NCBI RefSeq assembly: GCF_011762485.1
Contig: NZ_JAAKGI010000046.1
Location: 155,476 to 219,475, forward strand
Reading direction: 5' to 3'
From: Yeosuana marina
Lineage (GTDB): Bacteria; Bacteroidota; Bacteroidia; Flavobacteriales; Flavobacteriaceae
DNA: 64,000 bases
In this document: positions 10,195 to 19,235 of the stretch, piece after piece
Numbering within the stretch: position 1 is the stretch's first letter
How the letters are laid out: each line of letters begins with the position of its first letter
The notes under the pieces: generated by a model
Told to the model about the DNA's origin: nothing
What the model saw: the letters and a program-made list of their open reading frames with translations, nothing else
The model's database searches: none
Translations under genes and position numbers: made by a program

Positions 10195-10202
10195 TAAATT
10201 TG
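10195..10202 (+). promoter_or_regulatory. Bacteroidota -7 element of ffh
   Basis: TAAATTTG fits the TAnnTTTG consensus and lies 26 bases upstream of the ffh ATG, after a terminator. No clear -33 TTG is seen at the usual distance. Confidence 0.5.
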
Positions 10203-10228
10203 CGCATCTTAAAAATTGAAAAGGAACT

Positions 10229-11557
10229 ATGTTTAATAATTTAAGCGAGAAGTTAGATAAAGCGTTACATGTTTTAAAAGGACATGGAAGTATTACAGAA
10301 GTAAATGTTGCAGAGACTCTAAAAGAGGTGAGGAGAGCCCTTTTAGATGCCGATGTTAACTTTAAAATAGCTAAAGAATTTACTGTAAAAGTTAAGGAAA
10401 AAGCACTCGGTCAAAATGTATTAACAACATTACAGCCTGGTCAATTAATGGTGAAAATCGTTAAAGACGAGTTAACCGAATTGATGGGAGGCGATGCTGA
10501 AGGTATCAATCTTTCTGGAACGCCAAGTGTTATTTTAATGTCGGGTTTACAGGGTTCTGGTAAAACAACGTTTTCTGGTAAACTCGCCAATTATCTTAAA
10601 AATAAAAAAACAAAAAAGCCTTTGTTAGTCGCCTGCGATGTGTATCGTCCTGCGGCAATAGACCAATTGCATGTTGTTGGAGATCAAATTAATGTTGAGG
10701 TTTTTAGTGATAAAGGAAATACAGATCCTGTCGCCATAGCAAAAGCTGGTATTGCCCATGCAAAAGCTAACGGGTTTAATGTGGTTATTATAGATACTGC
10801 TGGTCGTTTAGCTGTTGATGAGGTGATGATGACCGAGATATCAAACATTCATAAAGCTATTCAACCACAAGAAACATTGTTTGTAGTTGATTCAATGACA
10901 GGGCAAGATGCCGTCAATACAGCAAAGTCGTTTAACGATGTGTTGAATTTTGATGGTGTTATTCTTACTAAATTAGATGGTGATACCCGCGGTGGAGCTG
11001 CTATATCTATAAAATCTGTAGTTAATAAACCAATTAAGTTTATTGGTACAGGCGAGAAAATGGAAGCGATTGATGTGTTCTATCCGTCACGTATGGCAGA
11101 CCGTATTCTTGGTATGGGTGATGTAGTGTCTTTAGTTGAACGGGCACAAGAGCAGTTTGATGAAGTCGAGGCGAGAAAACTTCAAAAGAAAATAGCCAAA
11201 AACCAGTTTGGGTTTGATGATTTCTTAAAGCAAATTCAGCAAATCAAGAAAATGGGGAACATGAAAGATTTGATGGGGATGATTCCTGGTGCTGGAAAAA
11301 TGCTTAAAGATGTTGATATTGACGATGATGCCTTTAAAGGAATTGAAGCCATTATTCATTCTATGACTCCATTAGAAAGAACAAATCCTTCGGTTATTAA
11401 TGCAAGTAGAAAAAAGCGTATTGGAAAAGGTTCAGGAACTTCTGTTCAGCAAGTTAATCAGTTGTTAAAGCAATTTAACCAAATGAGCAAAATGATGAAA
11501 ATGATGCAAGGCGGCGGCGGAAAGAAAATGATGCAAATGATGCAGAATATGCGTTAA
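10229..11557 (+). CDS. ffh: Signal recognition particle protein Ffh
   Basis: The 442-residue SRP54 GTPase that binds 4.5S RNA and signal sequences and delivers ribosomes to FtsY and the translocon. It shows an N helical bundle (1-95), a GTPase G domain with the P-loop GLQGSGKT at 106-113, DTAGRL and TKLDGD, and a C-terminal methionine-rich M domain ending with repeated Met and KMM motifs. Length and domain order are typical. It has its own promoter, and an S23-type insert gene follows 44 bases downstream. Confidence 0.98.
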   Translation: MFNNLSEKLDKALHVLKGHGSITEVNVAETLKEVRRALLDADVNFKIAKEFTVKVKEKALGQNVLTTLQPGQLMVKIVKDELTELMGGDAEGINLSGTPSVILMSGLQGSGKTTFSGKLANYLKNKKTKKPLLVACDVYRPAAIDQLHVVGDQINVEVFSDKGNTDPVAIAKAGIAHAKANGFNVVIIDTAGRLAVDEVMMTEISNIHKAIQPQETLFVVDSMTGQDAVNTAKSFNDVLNFDGVILTKLDGDTRGGAAISIKSVVNKPIKFIGTGEKMEAIDVFYPSRMADRILGMGDVVSLVERAQEQFDEVEARKLQKKIAKNQFGFDDFLKQIQQIKKMGNMKDLMGMIPGAGKMLKDVDIDDDAFKGIEAIIHSMTPLERTNPSVINASRKKRIGKGSGTSVQQVNQLLKQFNQMSKMMKMMQGGGGKKMMQMMQNMR

Positions 11558-11561
11558 TATA

Positions 11562-12040
11562 AGTTTGCAGTCGCAGTTTTCAGTTTTATATAATAAAAGT
11601 AATGGATTTCAAAAAACTACTAGCTTATCAAAAATCGTTTGATTTAGCGATGGCTATTTTTGAAATTTCAAAATCTTTTCCAAAAGAGGAGACATATTCT
11701 TTGACAGATCAAATAAGACGAAGCTCGCGTTCAGTTTGTGCAAACATATCTGAAGCTTATAGAAAGAGAAGATATCCTAAACATTTTGTTAGTAAACTTA
11801 CTGATGCTGATGCTGAAAATTCAGAAACTAATACCTGGTTAGATTTTGCATTGTCCTGTAAATATATTTCAGATGAAGATTATTCTAAATTTTCTAAAGA
11901 AGGAAAAGAGATTGGTAAACTACTAAATTTTATGATTCATAATCCATCGAAGTTTGGAGTAAAAATAGAATAGATAATTATTTGCAGGAAAGGTGTTCAG
12001 GAGAGTGAAAAACTTCGACCATGACTGTGACTGAAAACTT
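11562..12040. repeat. Inverted-repeat-bounded S23 insert between ffh and folD
   Basis: Ten-base inverted copies AGTTTTCAGT (11575-11584) and ACTGAAAACT (12030-12039) flank the four-helix-bundle gene. Each lies in a longer stretch of related CAGT/ACTG words (11562-11587 and 12021-12040). The right copy runs into the upstream extension of the folD reading frame. This suggests a mobile or formerly mobile unit. I have not seen a target duplication. Confidence 0.5.
11602..11973 (+). CDS. Four-helix-bundle protein (S23 / 23S rRNA intervening-sequence family)
   Basis: A 123-residue protein of the S23/IVS family, related in fold to the Avd accessory proteins of diversity-generating retroelements. 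Family words are clear: KLLAYQKSFDLAMAIFEISK, then DQIRRSSRSVCANISEAYRKRR, then the C-terminal helices. Such genes are scattered singly in Bacteroidota genomes and within 23S rRNA insertions of other phyla; their function is unknown. It sits between two housekeeping genes and is flanked by an inverted repeat, which suggests it arrived as a small element. No reverse transcriptase or template repeat is nearby. Confidence 0.88.
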   Translation: MDFKKLLAYQKSFDLAMAIFEISKSFPKEETYSLTDQIRRSSRSVCANISEAYRKRRYPKHFVSKLTDADAENSETNTWLDFALSCKYISDEDYSKFSKEGKEIGKLLNFMIHNPSKFGVKIE

Positions 12041-12047
12041 AATGAAT

Positions 12048-12926
12048 ATGACAATTTTAGACGGTAAAAAAGTTAGTAACGACATAAAAGATGAAATTGC
12101 AGAGCATGTATCAGCAATGATTTCTAAAGGCGAAAAAGTACCTCACCTAGCCGCTATTTTAGTTGGGTCTGATGGCGCTAGTATGACCTACGTAAACGCA
12201 AAGGTAAAAGCATGCGAGCGTATTGGATTTAACTCCACGCTAATTGAATTACCTGAATATACTACCGAAAGCGAATTACTCGAAAAAATACAAGAACTCA
12301 ATAGCAATACTGATATAGATGGCTTTATTGTACAGCTACCATTGCCAAAACAAATCGACGAGCAAAAAGTTTTAATGGCTGTAAACCCAGATAAGGATGT
12401 TGACGGATTTCATCCTGTAAACGTTGGGAAAATGGCTTTAGACTTACCAACATTTTTACCAGCTACACCGTTTGGAATATTAGAATTATTGGAGCGTTAT
12501 CAAGTTGAAACTTCAGGAAAAAATGTAGTCGTTATGGGTAGAAGTCATATTGTTGGCCGCCCAATGAGTATCCTTATGAGTCAAAAACGTAAGGCTGGTG
12601 ATGCTACCGTTACAGTAGTTCATAGTCGCTCTAAAAATTTAGAAGAGATTACACGAAATGCCGATATTATTGTTGCTGCCATTGGAATATCTGAATTTTT
12701 AACTGGTGGCATGGTTAAAGAGGACGTTGTAATTATTGATGTGGGAATTACACGAGTACCAGACGCCACAAAAAAGACTGGATATCGTCTTGCTGGAGAT
12801 GTTCATTTTGAAAGTGTTAGTAAAAAGGCCAGTTATATAACGCCTGTGCCAGGAGGTGTAGGTCCAATGACAATTGCTATGTTGTTAAAAAACACATTGT
12901 TAGCAAGAGAGCGTCACTTAAAGTAA
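12048..12926 (+). CDS. folD: Bifunctional methylenetetrahydrofolate dehydrogenase / methenyltetrahydrofolate cyclohydrolase FolD
   Basis: FolD interconverts 5,10-methylene- and 10-formyl-tetrahydrofolate, using NADP. I see the [14 protein letters not shown] substrate loop with its catalytic Lys, the [10 protein letters not shown] signature, [25 protein letters not shown] for the dinucleotide site, and [13 protein letters not shown] near the C-terminus. In-frame ATGs exist at 12021, 12042 and 12048. The family normally starts MTILDGK, so I choose 12048; the first residues from 12021 are encoded by the repeat at the right edge of the S23 insert and are probably not native. It ends 4 bases before a convergent gene. 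Confidence 0.96.
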   Translation: MTILDGKKVSNDIKDEIAEHVSAMISKGEKVPHLAAILVGSDGASMTYVNAKVKACERIGFNSTLIELPEYTTESELLEKIQELNSNTDIDGFIVQLPLPKQIDEQKVLMAVNPDKDVDGFHPVNVGKMALDLPTFLPATPFGILELLERYQVETSGKNVVVMGRSHIVGRPMSILMSQKRKAGDATVTVVHSRSKNLEEITRNADIIVAAIGISEFLTGGMVKEDVVIIDVGITRVPDATKKTGYRLAGDVHFESVSKKASYITPVPGGVGPMTIAMLLKNTLLARERHLK

Positions 12927-12930
12927 CAGT

Positions 12931-13356
12931 TTATTTAGCAAACAACTGACTTAAATCTTTAAAAGCTTTAAATTCTAAAGCATTTCCTGCAGGGTCATAA
13001 AAAAACATGGTAGCTTGTTCTCCAACTTGTCCCTCAAATCGAATATAAGGTTCAATAACAAATTGAATGTTTTTCGATTTTAAATGGTCTGCAAACGTTT
13101 GAAAATCATTCCAAGGCAACACTACTCCAAAATGAGGTACAGGAACGTCTTTTCCGTCTACTGGATTGGTATGTAATTCTGATTCTTCTTTTTTGGGTTT
13201 ATAATGAATCACCAATTGGTGCCCAAAGAAATTAAAATCTACCCAATGGTCGCTACTTCGTCCTTCTTCGCAGCCTAAAACGTCTCTATAAAATAGTCTG
13301 CAGTCTGCTAAATTATGAACAGGAATGGCTAAATGAAATGGAGAAATGGATGTCAT
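12931..13356 (-). CDS. VOC (glyoxalase/bleomycin-resistance-like) family protein
   Basis: A 141-residue vicinal-oxygen-chelate protein with two beta-alpha-beta-beta-beta repeats: [22 protein letters not shown] at the start, and PHFGVVLPW with [15 protein letters not shown] at the end. His8, a His near residue 75-80 (PHFG) and the C-terminal Glu (LEF) are plausible metal ligands. The reaction cannot be assigned. The start overlaps the end of the pseudouridine synthase gene by 4 bases, so the two are translationally coupled. Confidence 0.88.
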   Translation of the reverse strand: MTSISPFHLAIPVHNLADCRLFYRDVLGCEEGRSSDHWVDFNFFGHQLVIHYKPKKEESELHTNPVDGKDVPVPHFGVVLPWNDFQTFADHLKSKNIQFVIEPYIRFEGQVGEQATMFFYDPAGNALEFKAFKDLSQLFAK

Positions 13357-14114
13357 TTTTTAGATGTTTTTTGAGATGTTGGACTATAACTTTTGGTTGA
13401 ATCTTCAATTAAAACATTCAGTTCTTTAAGTTCTTCTGTTGTTAATTCTCGATACGTTCCAAGTGGCATATCGAGCTCGATATTCATAATTCGAATACGT
13501 TTAAGTGTCTCAACTTCATAATTTAAATACTCACACATACGTCGAATTTGCCGGTTTAAACCTTGTGTTAGAATAATTTTAAATTCGTAAGTATTTACTT
13601 TTTTAACCTTACATTTTTTTGTGGTTCGGTTTAAGTCCGCTAACGGAATGCCTTCAGACATCCGTTCAATGAAGGTTTGAGAGATAGGTTTATCAACTTT
13701 TACAAGATATTCTTTTTCGTGATTATTACTAGCGCGAAGAATTTTATTGACAATGTCACCATCATCAGTAAGAAGAATTAAGCCTTCACTGGGTTTGTCC
13801 AACCTTCCAATAGGGAAAATACGTTTTGGGTAGTTAATAAAATCAATAATATTATCTTTTTCAACAGAGGTATCGGTAGTGCAAACAATACCAACAGGTT
13901 TGTTAAACGCCAAATAAACAAACGATTCTTTAGTGTTTTCTATGGGTTTTCCATCTACAGAAACACGGTCGTTTGGAGTTATTTTGGTTCCCATTTCAGG
14001 CACTTCATCATTAATAGTAACACGGCCTGCTTCAATAAGTTTATCCGCTTCTCTACGAGAACAATAGCCTACTTCGCTTAAATATTTATTAATTCGTTTT
14101 AAAGGTTCTTCCAT
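13353..14114 (-). CDS. rluF: 23S rRNA pseudouridine synthase, RluF-like
   Basis: A 253-residue RsuA/RluB-family enzyme. An S4 RNA-binding domain (about 5-50, [20 protein letters not shown]) precedes the catalytic domain. The catalytic Asp106 is in [30 protein letters not shown] and [11 protein letters not shown] are closest to RluF, which modifies U2604 of 23S rRNA (U35 of tRNA-Tyr in some species). It has a basic, disordered C-terminal tail. It is part of a run of closely spaced minus-strand genes. Confidence 0.9.
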   Translation of the reverse strand: MEEPLKRINKYLSEVGYCSRREADKLIEAGRVTINDEVPEMGTKITPNDRVSVDGKPIENTKESFVYLAFNKPVGIVCTTDTSVEKDNIIDFINYPKRIFPIGRLDKPSEGLILLTDDGDIVNKILRASNNHEKEYLVKVDKPISQTFIERMSEGIPLADLNRTTKKCKVKKVNTYEFKIILTQGLNRQIRRMCEYLNYEVETLKRIRIMNIELDMPLGTYRELTTEELKELNVLIEDSTKSYSPTSQKTSKK

Positions 14115-14132
14115 AGAACAAAGATAATAAGT

Positions 14133-14960
14133 TTAATCATCAATAAACTCCGAAATATGTAATGTTACGCTTTTATGATTAAGAGAATGTCCCAAACCTT
14201 TTGTGGTGATAAGTTGACTGTTTTTATAATTATTTTTAATGAGAAGCGCATCGTTGTAGGGAATAATCTTATCGTCTTCATCATGAATAATCAGGCCTTC
14301 TGCATCAATTTTTTTAATGTATGTTGCGGTTGAAAAGGATTCAGGTAATGCTCCAAAGCGTTCTAGAATAATCTTATTAATTTGCTTTATAACGCGTTGA
14401 TTATAACTTAACATGTCGGTATAGCTTTTGAAAACACCTGTAAATTCTGAGGGCGCACCAAGAAGCACTAATTTTTTTAAATGTTGTAGTTGGTATTTGT
14501 GTTGAAAAAAAACAGCAGCCATACCACCAACAGAATGCCCAATAATAATATCTGGTTTAAAATGTTGGGCAGCTATATTGATGAATTCTGAATACAAAAT
14601 AGCATTGAAATGCGCACTTCCGGAGTTACCATGCGCTGGCGCATCTAAACAAATAATAGTATAATTTTTCTTTTTTAGGTGCTTTGCAAGAGGTTTCCAT
14701 CTGCCCGAATTACTTTCCCAACCATGGGCCAATAATATAGTTTGTTTGTTTCCAGGCCACTTGTATGTCATTATTTCAAAGTCCTCATAATAAAGCGTTT
14801 CCTTGACCGAAGTTTTCAGAAATTCAGTTTGTATTTTAGTTATTTGACCTTTTCTAGGTTTTGAAAATAAGGATAAGGCTTTATCGGCGGCATAGTTTTT
14901 TGAAATATAACTTAACCCATTAATTGATAGGCCTACAAGTTTTACAAAAATAGAAGCCAT
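14133..14960 (-). CDS. Alpha/beta hydrolase
   Basis: A 275-residue serine hydrolase. The nucleophile elbow is GHSVGG with Ser143; an LAHGWESNSGRW oxyanion segment lies at about 78-88, an Asp in HDEDDKIIP near 228, and His in KGLGHSLNH near 257. There is a hydrophobic N-terminus but no clear cleavage site. The substrate is unknown. The start overlaps the cupin gene stop by 1 base, indicating coupling. Confidence 0.87.
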   Translation of the reverse strand: MASIFVKLVGLSINGLSYISKNYAADKALSLFSKPRKGQITKIQTEFLKTSVKETLYYEDFEIMTYKWPGNKQTILLAHGWESNSGRWKPLAKHLKKKNYTIICLDAPAHGNSGSAHFNAILYSEFINIAAQHFKPDIIIGHSVGGMAAVFFQHKYQLQHLKKLVLLGAPSEFTGVFKSYTDMLSYNQRVIKQINKIILERFGALPESFSTATYIKKIDAEGLIIHDEDDKIIPYNDALLIKNNYKNSQLITTKGLGHSLNHKSVTLHISEFIDD

Positions 14961-15322
14961 TAATCTTCTCTGTTAACTTTGTCTATCGAAAAAGCAGGTT
15001 TACAAATCGCTAAATATTCGCAAGGTTCTGTAAATGGATTGGAATATTGAACTCTGGTGTTTTTTTCAATTTTAATAGATTGTCCTGCTTCCAAGACGAT
15101 GGTTTCATCTTCAATAATAAATTGTTTTTTTCCTTTTATGATGAACGTGAATTCTTCAAATTCTGGTATTTGAAAAGGTTCGCTCCAGCCTGCAGGTGCA
15201 ATCATATGAGCAATGCTTATTTTAGAATTTCCATCTGAAGCTAAACCAAAATGCTCTTTAATGACTTTGCCATCTGTTGTTGGCACTACAAAAGGATTAT
15301 TTTGAATAGTGTATTTTTTCAT
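14960..15322 (-). CDS. Cupin-domain protein
   Basis: A 120-residue single-cupin beta-barrel protein. The cupin 1 region is about 38-62 (MIAPAGWSEPFQIPEFEEFTF) and the cupin 2 region about 75-100 (ETIVLEAGQSIKIEKNTRVQYSN). The usual His-x-His pair is absent, so ordinary cupin metal binding may be lost. It sits between YitT and a hydrolase in the same cluster. Its role is unknown. Confidence 0.82.
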   Translation of the reverse strand: MKKYTIQNNPFVVPTTDGKVIKEHFGLASDGNSKISIAHMIAPAGWSEPFQIPEFEEFTFIIKGKKQFIIEDETIVLEAGQSIKIEKNTRVQYSNPFTEPCEYLAICKPAFSIDKVNRED

Positions 15323-15334
15323 TTGTGTTTCTTA

Positions 15335-16309
15335 TTATTTTTTTAGAGGTTTTCTTTTAATCATACCTCCTTTTAAATCTTTTACTGTGCCCATGACTAT
15401 AAAGGCATTTCTATCAATCTTATCTATTTCAGTTTGTAGTTTTGCAAGTTCCAGACGTGTAACCACGGTGTAGATAATATCTTTATCATAACTTTCTTTA
15501 TGTTTTCCAAATCCTCCTTTTCCAGCGTAAATAGTGCAAGCGCGTTGTAACTTTTCAATAAGCATAGTTCGGATTGCTTTATTCTCATTAGAAATAATAG
15601 TAACACCTACATATTCTTCAACACCATCTACTACAAAGTCTACCGTTTTTGCTGCCGCTAGATACGTAAGAATGGCGTAAAGGGCTGTCTCAACAGATAG
15701 AATATAGGCGCCAAAAGAAAATATAATAATATTGATAACTAATAAAACATCCCCAATCGTTAAAGATAATTTTCTGCTTAAAAAAATAGCTAGAACCTCG
15801 GTGCCATCAATTACACTACCACCTCTCATCGACATCCCAATTCCTAATCCTAAGAAGAAACCGCCAAATACAGCAATAAGTAATTTGTCTTCTGTAATAA
15901 TTGGGTACTCAACAAAATGTACAACAATAGCCAAAAGTGTAATGGCTATGACGCTTTTAATGGCGAATTTAAAATTAATAGTTTTAGAAGCCAGAATCAA
16001 AAAAGGAAGGTTTACTAATATCAATAGTATGCTTAAATCAAGTGTTGTAATATTTCCTAAAAGTAGCGAGATACCTGTAGCACCACCATCAATAAACTTA
16101 TTGGGTAATAAAAAGCCTTTTAAACCAAAACCTGCTGAAAAAACACCAATAATTATAAAAATATAGTCTTGGATAGCATGCGATAATTCTACCTGAAGAT
16201 TTTTTACAATAGGTTTAATTTCTTTGTCACTTACACTTTTCGAACCCTTTTTTGCCCCGAGTTTTTTACGAGCAACATCAATTAATATTTTTGAAAAAAT
16301 TGGATTCAT
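15335..16309 (-). CDS. YitT family membrane protein with DUF2179 domain
   Basis: A 324-residue integral membrane protein. After a basic cytoplasmic N-terminus (1-40) there are about five transmembrane segments between residues 47 and 220 (for example YIFIIIGVFSAGFGLKGFLLP and LLILVNLPFLIL). A soluble DUF2179 domain follows at about 235-315 (VGVTIISNENKAIRTMLIEKL and RACTIYAGKGGFG). Transport function is suspected for the family but unproven. It lies 12 bases from each neighbour, so it is operonic. Confidence 0.9.
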   Translation of the reverse strand: MNPIFSKILIDVARKKLGAKKGSKSVSDKEIKPIVKNLQVELSHAIQDYIFIIIGVFSAGFGLKGFLLPNKFIDGGATGISLLLGNITTLDLSILLILVNLPFLILASKTINFKFAIKSVIAITLLAIVVHFVEYPIITEDKLLIAVFGGFFLGLGIGMSMRGGSVIDGTEVLAIFLSRKLSLTIGDVLLVINIIIFSFGAYILSVETALYAILTYLAAAKTVDFVVDGVEEYVGVTIISNENKAIRTMLIEKLQRACTIYAGKGGFGKHKESYDKDIIYTVVTRLELAKLQTEIDKIDRNAFIVMGTVKDLKGGMIKRKPLKK

Positions 16310-16321
16310 TGTGTTTTCTGG

Positions 16322-16882
16322 TTACTTAGTTTTGCTCCAATTCAAGAAAAAATACTTGATTTTAGCATTGTCTGGAATATGAGTTGCTTCAATAGATAAA
16401 CTCCTATCAAAGCGCATATTGGCAGGTAATTCTTCCTTATCAATGGTGAATGAAGCATTTATTTCATTCACGGAAACAACAATGGTATTTATTAAATTAT
16501 CGATTCGTGATATTTTATAATTTTTAGAAATGTCTTTAAATGTGCTTTCTGCAGAAACGTTTTTTTCAGTTTTAAAGCGAGGATCAAAAACTCTAACGCT
16601 TTGAATATATGAGGTGGAATCAGACGGGTTACGTGGACTTATGCTTAATAATTTTTTGCCTCCTTTTTCAAAAACATCAATATCATTAATCAGTCCTGTA
16701 AATTGATTGCCATTATAATTTACGAGAGAGTCATTTGCATAAATAGCTTTAAGATCTTTTACCTGTGTTGAATCCGTAAGCAATCCAATATGTTGTTTAC
16801 CTATTTGAAAAGGATCTTGTTCTTGTTTGCAACTTGAAACAATACATAAAATAAGACTAAAAAATAAAAATGATTTGTTCAT
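16322..16882 (-). CDS. Hypothetical lipoprotein
   Basis: A 186-residue protein with a lipoprotein signal (MNKSFLFFSLILCIVSSC, Cys18). The rest is a beta-rich domain of no family I recognise, with DPFQIGKQHIGLL near the start and IEATHIPDNAKIKYFFLNW near the end. It is located between the HerA-like ATPase gene (30 bases upstream) and YitT (12 bases downstream). Confidence 0.72.
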   Translation of the reverse strand: MNKSFLFFSLILCIVSSCKQEQDPFQIGKQHIGLLTDSTQVKDLKAIYANDSLVNYNGNQFTGLINDIDVFEKGGKKLLSISPRNPSDSTSYIQSVRVFDPRFKTEKNVSAESTFKDISKNYKISRIDNLINTIVVSVNEINASFTIDKEELPANMRFDRSLSIEATHIPDNAKIKYFFLNWSKTK

Positions 16883-16911
16883 GTGGGACTTAAAATTAAT
16901 TGATTAATGAA

Positions 16912-18456
16912 TTATTTTTTTAAAACTTTGGTTAAAATGCCAAAAACGCTTCTTATAAAAGTAGCACTTGTTAGGACTTTAACAACAGGATTCATTGCGG
17001 TACTTCGTCTTCTTGAACTTGTTGTTGTTCTTTGTTTTGATTCTGCTTTCTTAAGCGCTTCTTTTTCCTGTCTTGCTTTTTCTTTGGCTTCTTCAGCTTC
17101 AGCTTTTTCTATCTTTTCATTCAGCATTTCATAAGCACTTTCTCGGTCAATAGTTTCATTGTACTTTTTAACTAGTTTTGACTTTGAAAGTAAACTGCTT
17201 AATTCGGTATCTGTTAAAACATCCATTCTACTCATTGGAGCGCGCATCATGGTCGCGGCTAATGGAGTAGGGCGCCCTTTTTCATCAAGAGCAGAAACCA
17301 GCGCTTCACCAATTCCAAGCGATGTAAGTACTTCGGTAGTGTCGTAATACTCAGAGTCTGGATAGTTTTGTGCCGTCAATTTAATAGCTTTTCTATCGTT
17401 GGCTGTAAAGGCTCTTAGCGCATGTTGAATTTTTAAACCTAATTGTCCTAAAATAGCTTCAGGAACATCGGTTGGGTTTTGCGTTACAAAATAGAGGCCA
17501 ACGCCTTTACTTCGTATTAATTTTACAATACTTTCAATTTGACTAAGTAATGCTTTAGAGGCTTCATTAAAAATTAAATGCGCTTCGTCTATAAAGATAA
17601 TTAATTCTGGTCGGTCGCTATCACCTTGTTCAGGAAATGTAGAATAAATTTCTGCCAACAAACTCAACATAAACGTAGAAAATAACTTGGGTCTATCTTG
17701 AATATCAGTCAGCCTCATAATATTAATATAGCCACGACCTTCGTCATTAATTCTCAACAAATCATCAACCTCAAACGAAGTTTCTCCAAAAAATAAATCG
17801 GCACCTTGTTGTTCAAGTTCTATGATTTTTCTTAAAATAGCACCTGTAGAAGCGGTAGAAATCCTGCCATACGCGTCGTCAAATTCTTCTTTACCTTCTT
17901 GTGTTGCGTATTGTAAAATCTTTTTAAAATCTTTTAAATCTAGAATAGGCATTTTGTTGTTGTCGCAATACTGAAAAATAACAGCAACAACGCCAGCTTG
18001 CGTTTCAGATAAATCTAAAATTCTTGAAAGAAGTACGGGTCCAAATTCACTAACAGTTGCTCTTAAACGAACCCCATTTTGTTCTGATAACGTTAAAACC
18101 TCTACAGGAAACGATTTAGCTTCAAATGGTAAGCCAATCTTTTCCATTCGTTCATCAATTTTTGGATGACCAGGACTTGGTTGGGCCAAACCACTTAAAT
18201 CACCTTTAATGTCCATAAGTAAAACAGGAATTCCTTTGTCACTTAAATTTTCTGCTAATACTTGTAATGATTTCGTTTTACCTGTACCCGTAGCACCGGC
18301 AATTAAACCGTGACGATTTAAAGTTTTTAAAGGGATTTTTACATGAGCTCCCGTAATGGTTTCACCGTCTAACATGGCTGCACCAACAGGAATAAAATCA
18401 CCTTTGGTGGTATTGCCATCGTTTATATATTTTAAAAACGCTTCTTTATTACTCAT
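16912..18456 (-). CDS. HerA-like ATPase (DUF853, YjgR type)
   Basis: A 514-residue P-loop ATPase related to HerA/FtsK translocases, annotated as DUF853 in this family. Walker A is GATGTGKT at 54-61; Walker B is IIFIDEAHLIF; sensor-like FVTQNPTDVPEAILGQLG follows. A charged coiled-coil (EKIEKAEAEEAKEKARQEKE) and a basic tail end the protein. I start at 18456 (MSNKEAFLKYIND); an in-frame ATG at 18504 would add 16 unusual residues. The biological role is unclear. Confidence 0.92.
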   Translation of the reverse strand: MSNKEAFLKYINDGNTTKGDFIPVGAAMLDGETITGAHVKIPLKTLNRHGLIAGATGTGKTKSLQVLAENLSDKGIPVLLMDIKGDLSGLAQPSPGHPKIDERMEKIGLPFEAKSFPVEVLTLSEQNGVRLRATVSEFGPVLLSRILDLSETQAGVVAVIFQYCDNNKMPILDLKDFKKILQYATQEGKEEFDDAYGRISTASTGAILRKIIELEQQGADLFFGETSFEVDDLLRINDEGRGYINIMRLTDIQDRPKLFSTFMLSLLAEIYSTFPEQGDSDRPELIIFIDEAHLIFNEASKALLSQIESIVKLIRSKGVGLYFVTQNPTDVPEAILGQLGLKIQHALRAFTANDRKAIKLTAQNYPDSEYYDTTEVLTSLGIGEALVSALDEKGRPTPLAATMMRAPMSRMDVLTDTELSSLLSKSKLVKKYNETIDRESAYEMLNEKIEKAEAEEAKEKARQEKEALKKAESKQRTTTSSRRRSTAMNPVVKVLTSATFIRSVFGILTKVLKK

Positions 18457-18545
18457 TCTTGATAATTTTGCATAAAAATAACTATTCCTATTGAATTCAT
18501 ACAAACAACGTAAATAAAACTATCAACATTTAGTAAGCAAAATAG

Positions 18546-18553
18546 TATCTTTG
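18546..18553 (+). promoter_or_regulatory. -7 element of queE
   Basis: TATCTTTG fits TAnnTTTG and ends only 7 bases before the queE ATG, so the transcript would have a very short or absent 5' leader. Confidence 0.5.
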
Positions 18554-18560
18554 CACACTT

Positions 18561-19190
18561 ATGCAAAAAGAGATTCAAAATTTAGTTGATAAAGGCGAGA
18601 TGCTGCCTTTAATGGAGGAGTTTTATACCATTCAAGGAGAGGGATTTCACAAAGGAACAGCTGCTTATTTTATTAGAGTTGGTGGCTGCGATGTGGGTTG
18701 CCATTGGTGTGATGTTAAAGAAAGCTGGAATGCCAATTTGCATCCGCCAACAAGTGCTGTTAAAATTGTTGAAAATGCTAAAAAATATAGTGATACGATC
18801 GTAATTACCGGAGGTGAACCATTAACTTGGGATATGACATTTTTAACCTCGAAGTTAAAAGCTGAAGGTTTACAAGTTCATATAGAAACATCTGGAGCTT
18901 ATAAATTAACAGGAACCTGGGATTGGATTTGTTTGTCGCCTAAAAAATTAAAATTACCGACTCCTGAAGTTTATGAAAAAGCACATGAATTAAAGGTAAT
19001 TATTTACAATAAAGATGATTTTCGCTTTGCGGAAGAACAAGCCGACAAGGTGAATAAAAATTGCATTTTGTACATGCAACCAGAATGGAGTAAACGCGAT
19101 AAAGTGATTCCAGAGATTGTGGATTACGTGATGAGAAATCCTAAATGGAAAGTATCGCTTCAAACGCATAAATATTTAAATATTCCGTAA
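18561..19190 (+). CDS. queE: 7-carboxy-7-deazaguanine synthase QueE
   Basis: The radical-SAM enzyme that makes 7-carboxy-7-deazaguanine in queuosine biosynthesis. The 209-residue protein has the iron-sulfur motif CDVGCHWC (Cys43, Cys47, Cys50), the FYTIQGEGFHKGTAAYFIRV lead-in typical of QueE and the glycine motif VITGGEPL. No other queuosine genes are in the window. Confidence 0.95.
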   Translation: MQKEIQNLVDKGEMLPLMEEFYTIQGEGFHKGTAAYFIRVGGCDVGCHWCDVKESWNANLHPPTSAVKIVENAKKYSDTIVITGGEPLTWDMTFLTSKLKAEGLQVHIETSGAYKLTGTWDWICLSPKKLKLPTPEVYEKAHELKVIIYNKDDFRFAEEQADKVNKNCILYMQPEWSKRDKVIPEIVDYVMRNPKWKVSLQTHKYLNIP

Positions 19191-19191
19191 T

Positions 19192-19220
19192 AGAAAAGCC
19201 TTGAAAATCAGGGCTTTTCT
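19192..19220. terminator. Bidirectional terminator between queE and DUF2911 gene
   Basis: A 13-bp stem (AGAAAAGCCTTGA against TCAGGGCTTTTCT, one G-U pair) with an AAA loop has A- and T-rich flanks. It serves the two convergent genes. Confidence 0.8.
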
Positions 19221-19235
19221 ATATCATAATTTTTT

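Noticed and set aside
11602..11973. Diversity-generating retroelement, because the S23 protein resembles Avd
   Set aside because: No reverse transcriptase, template repeat or variable repeat is present nearby.
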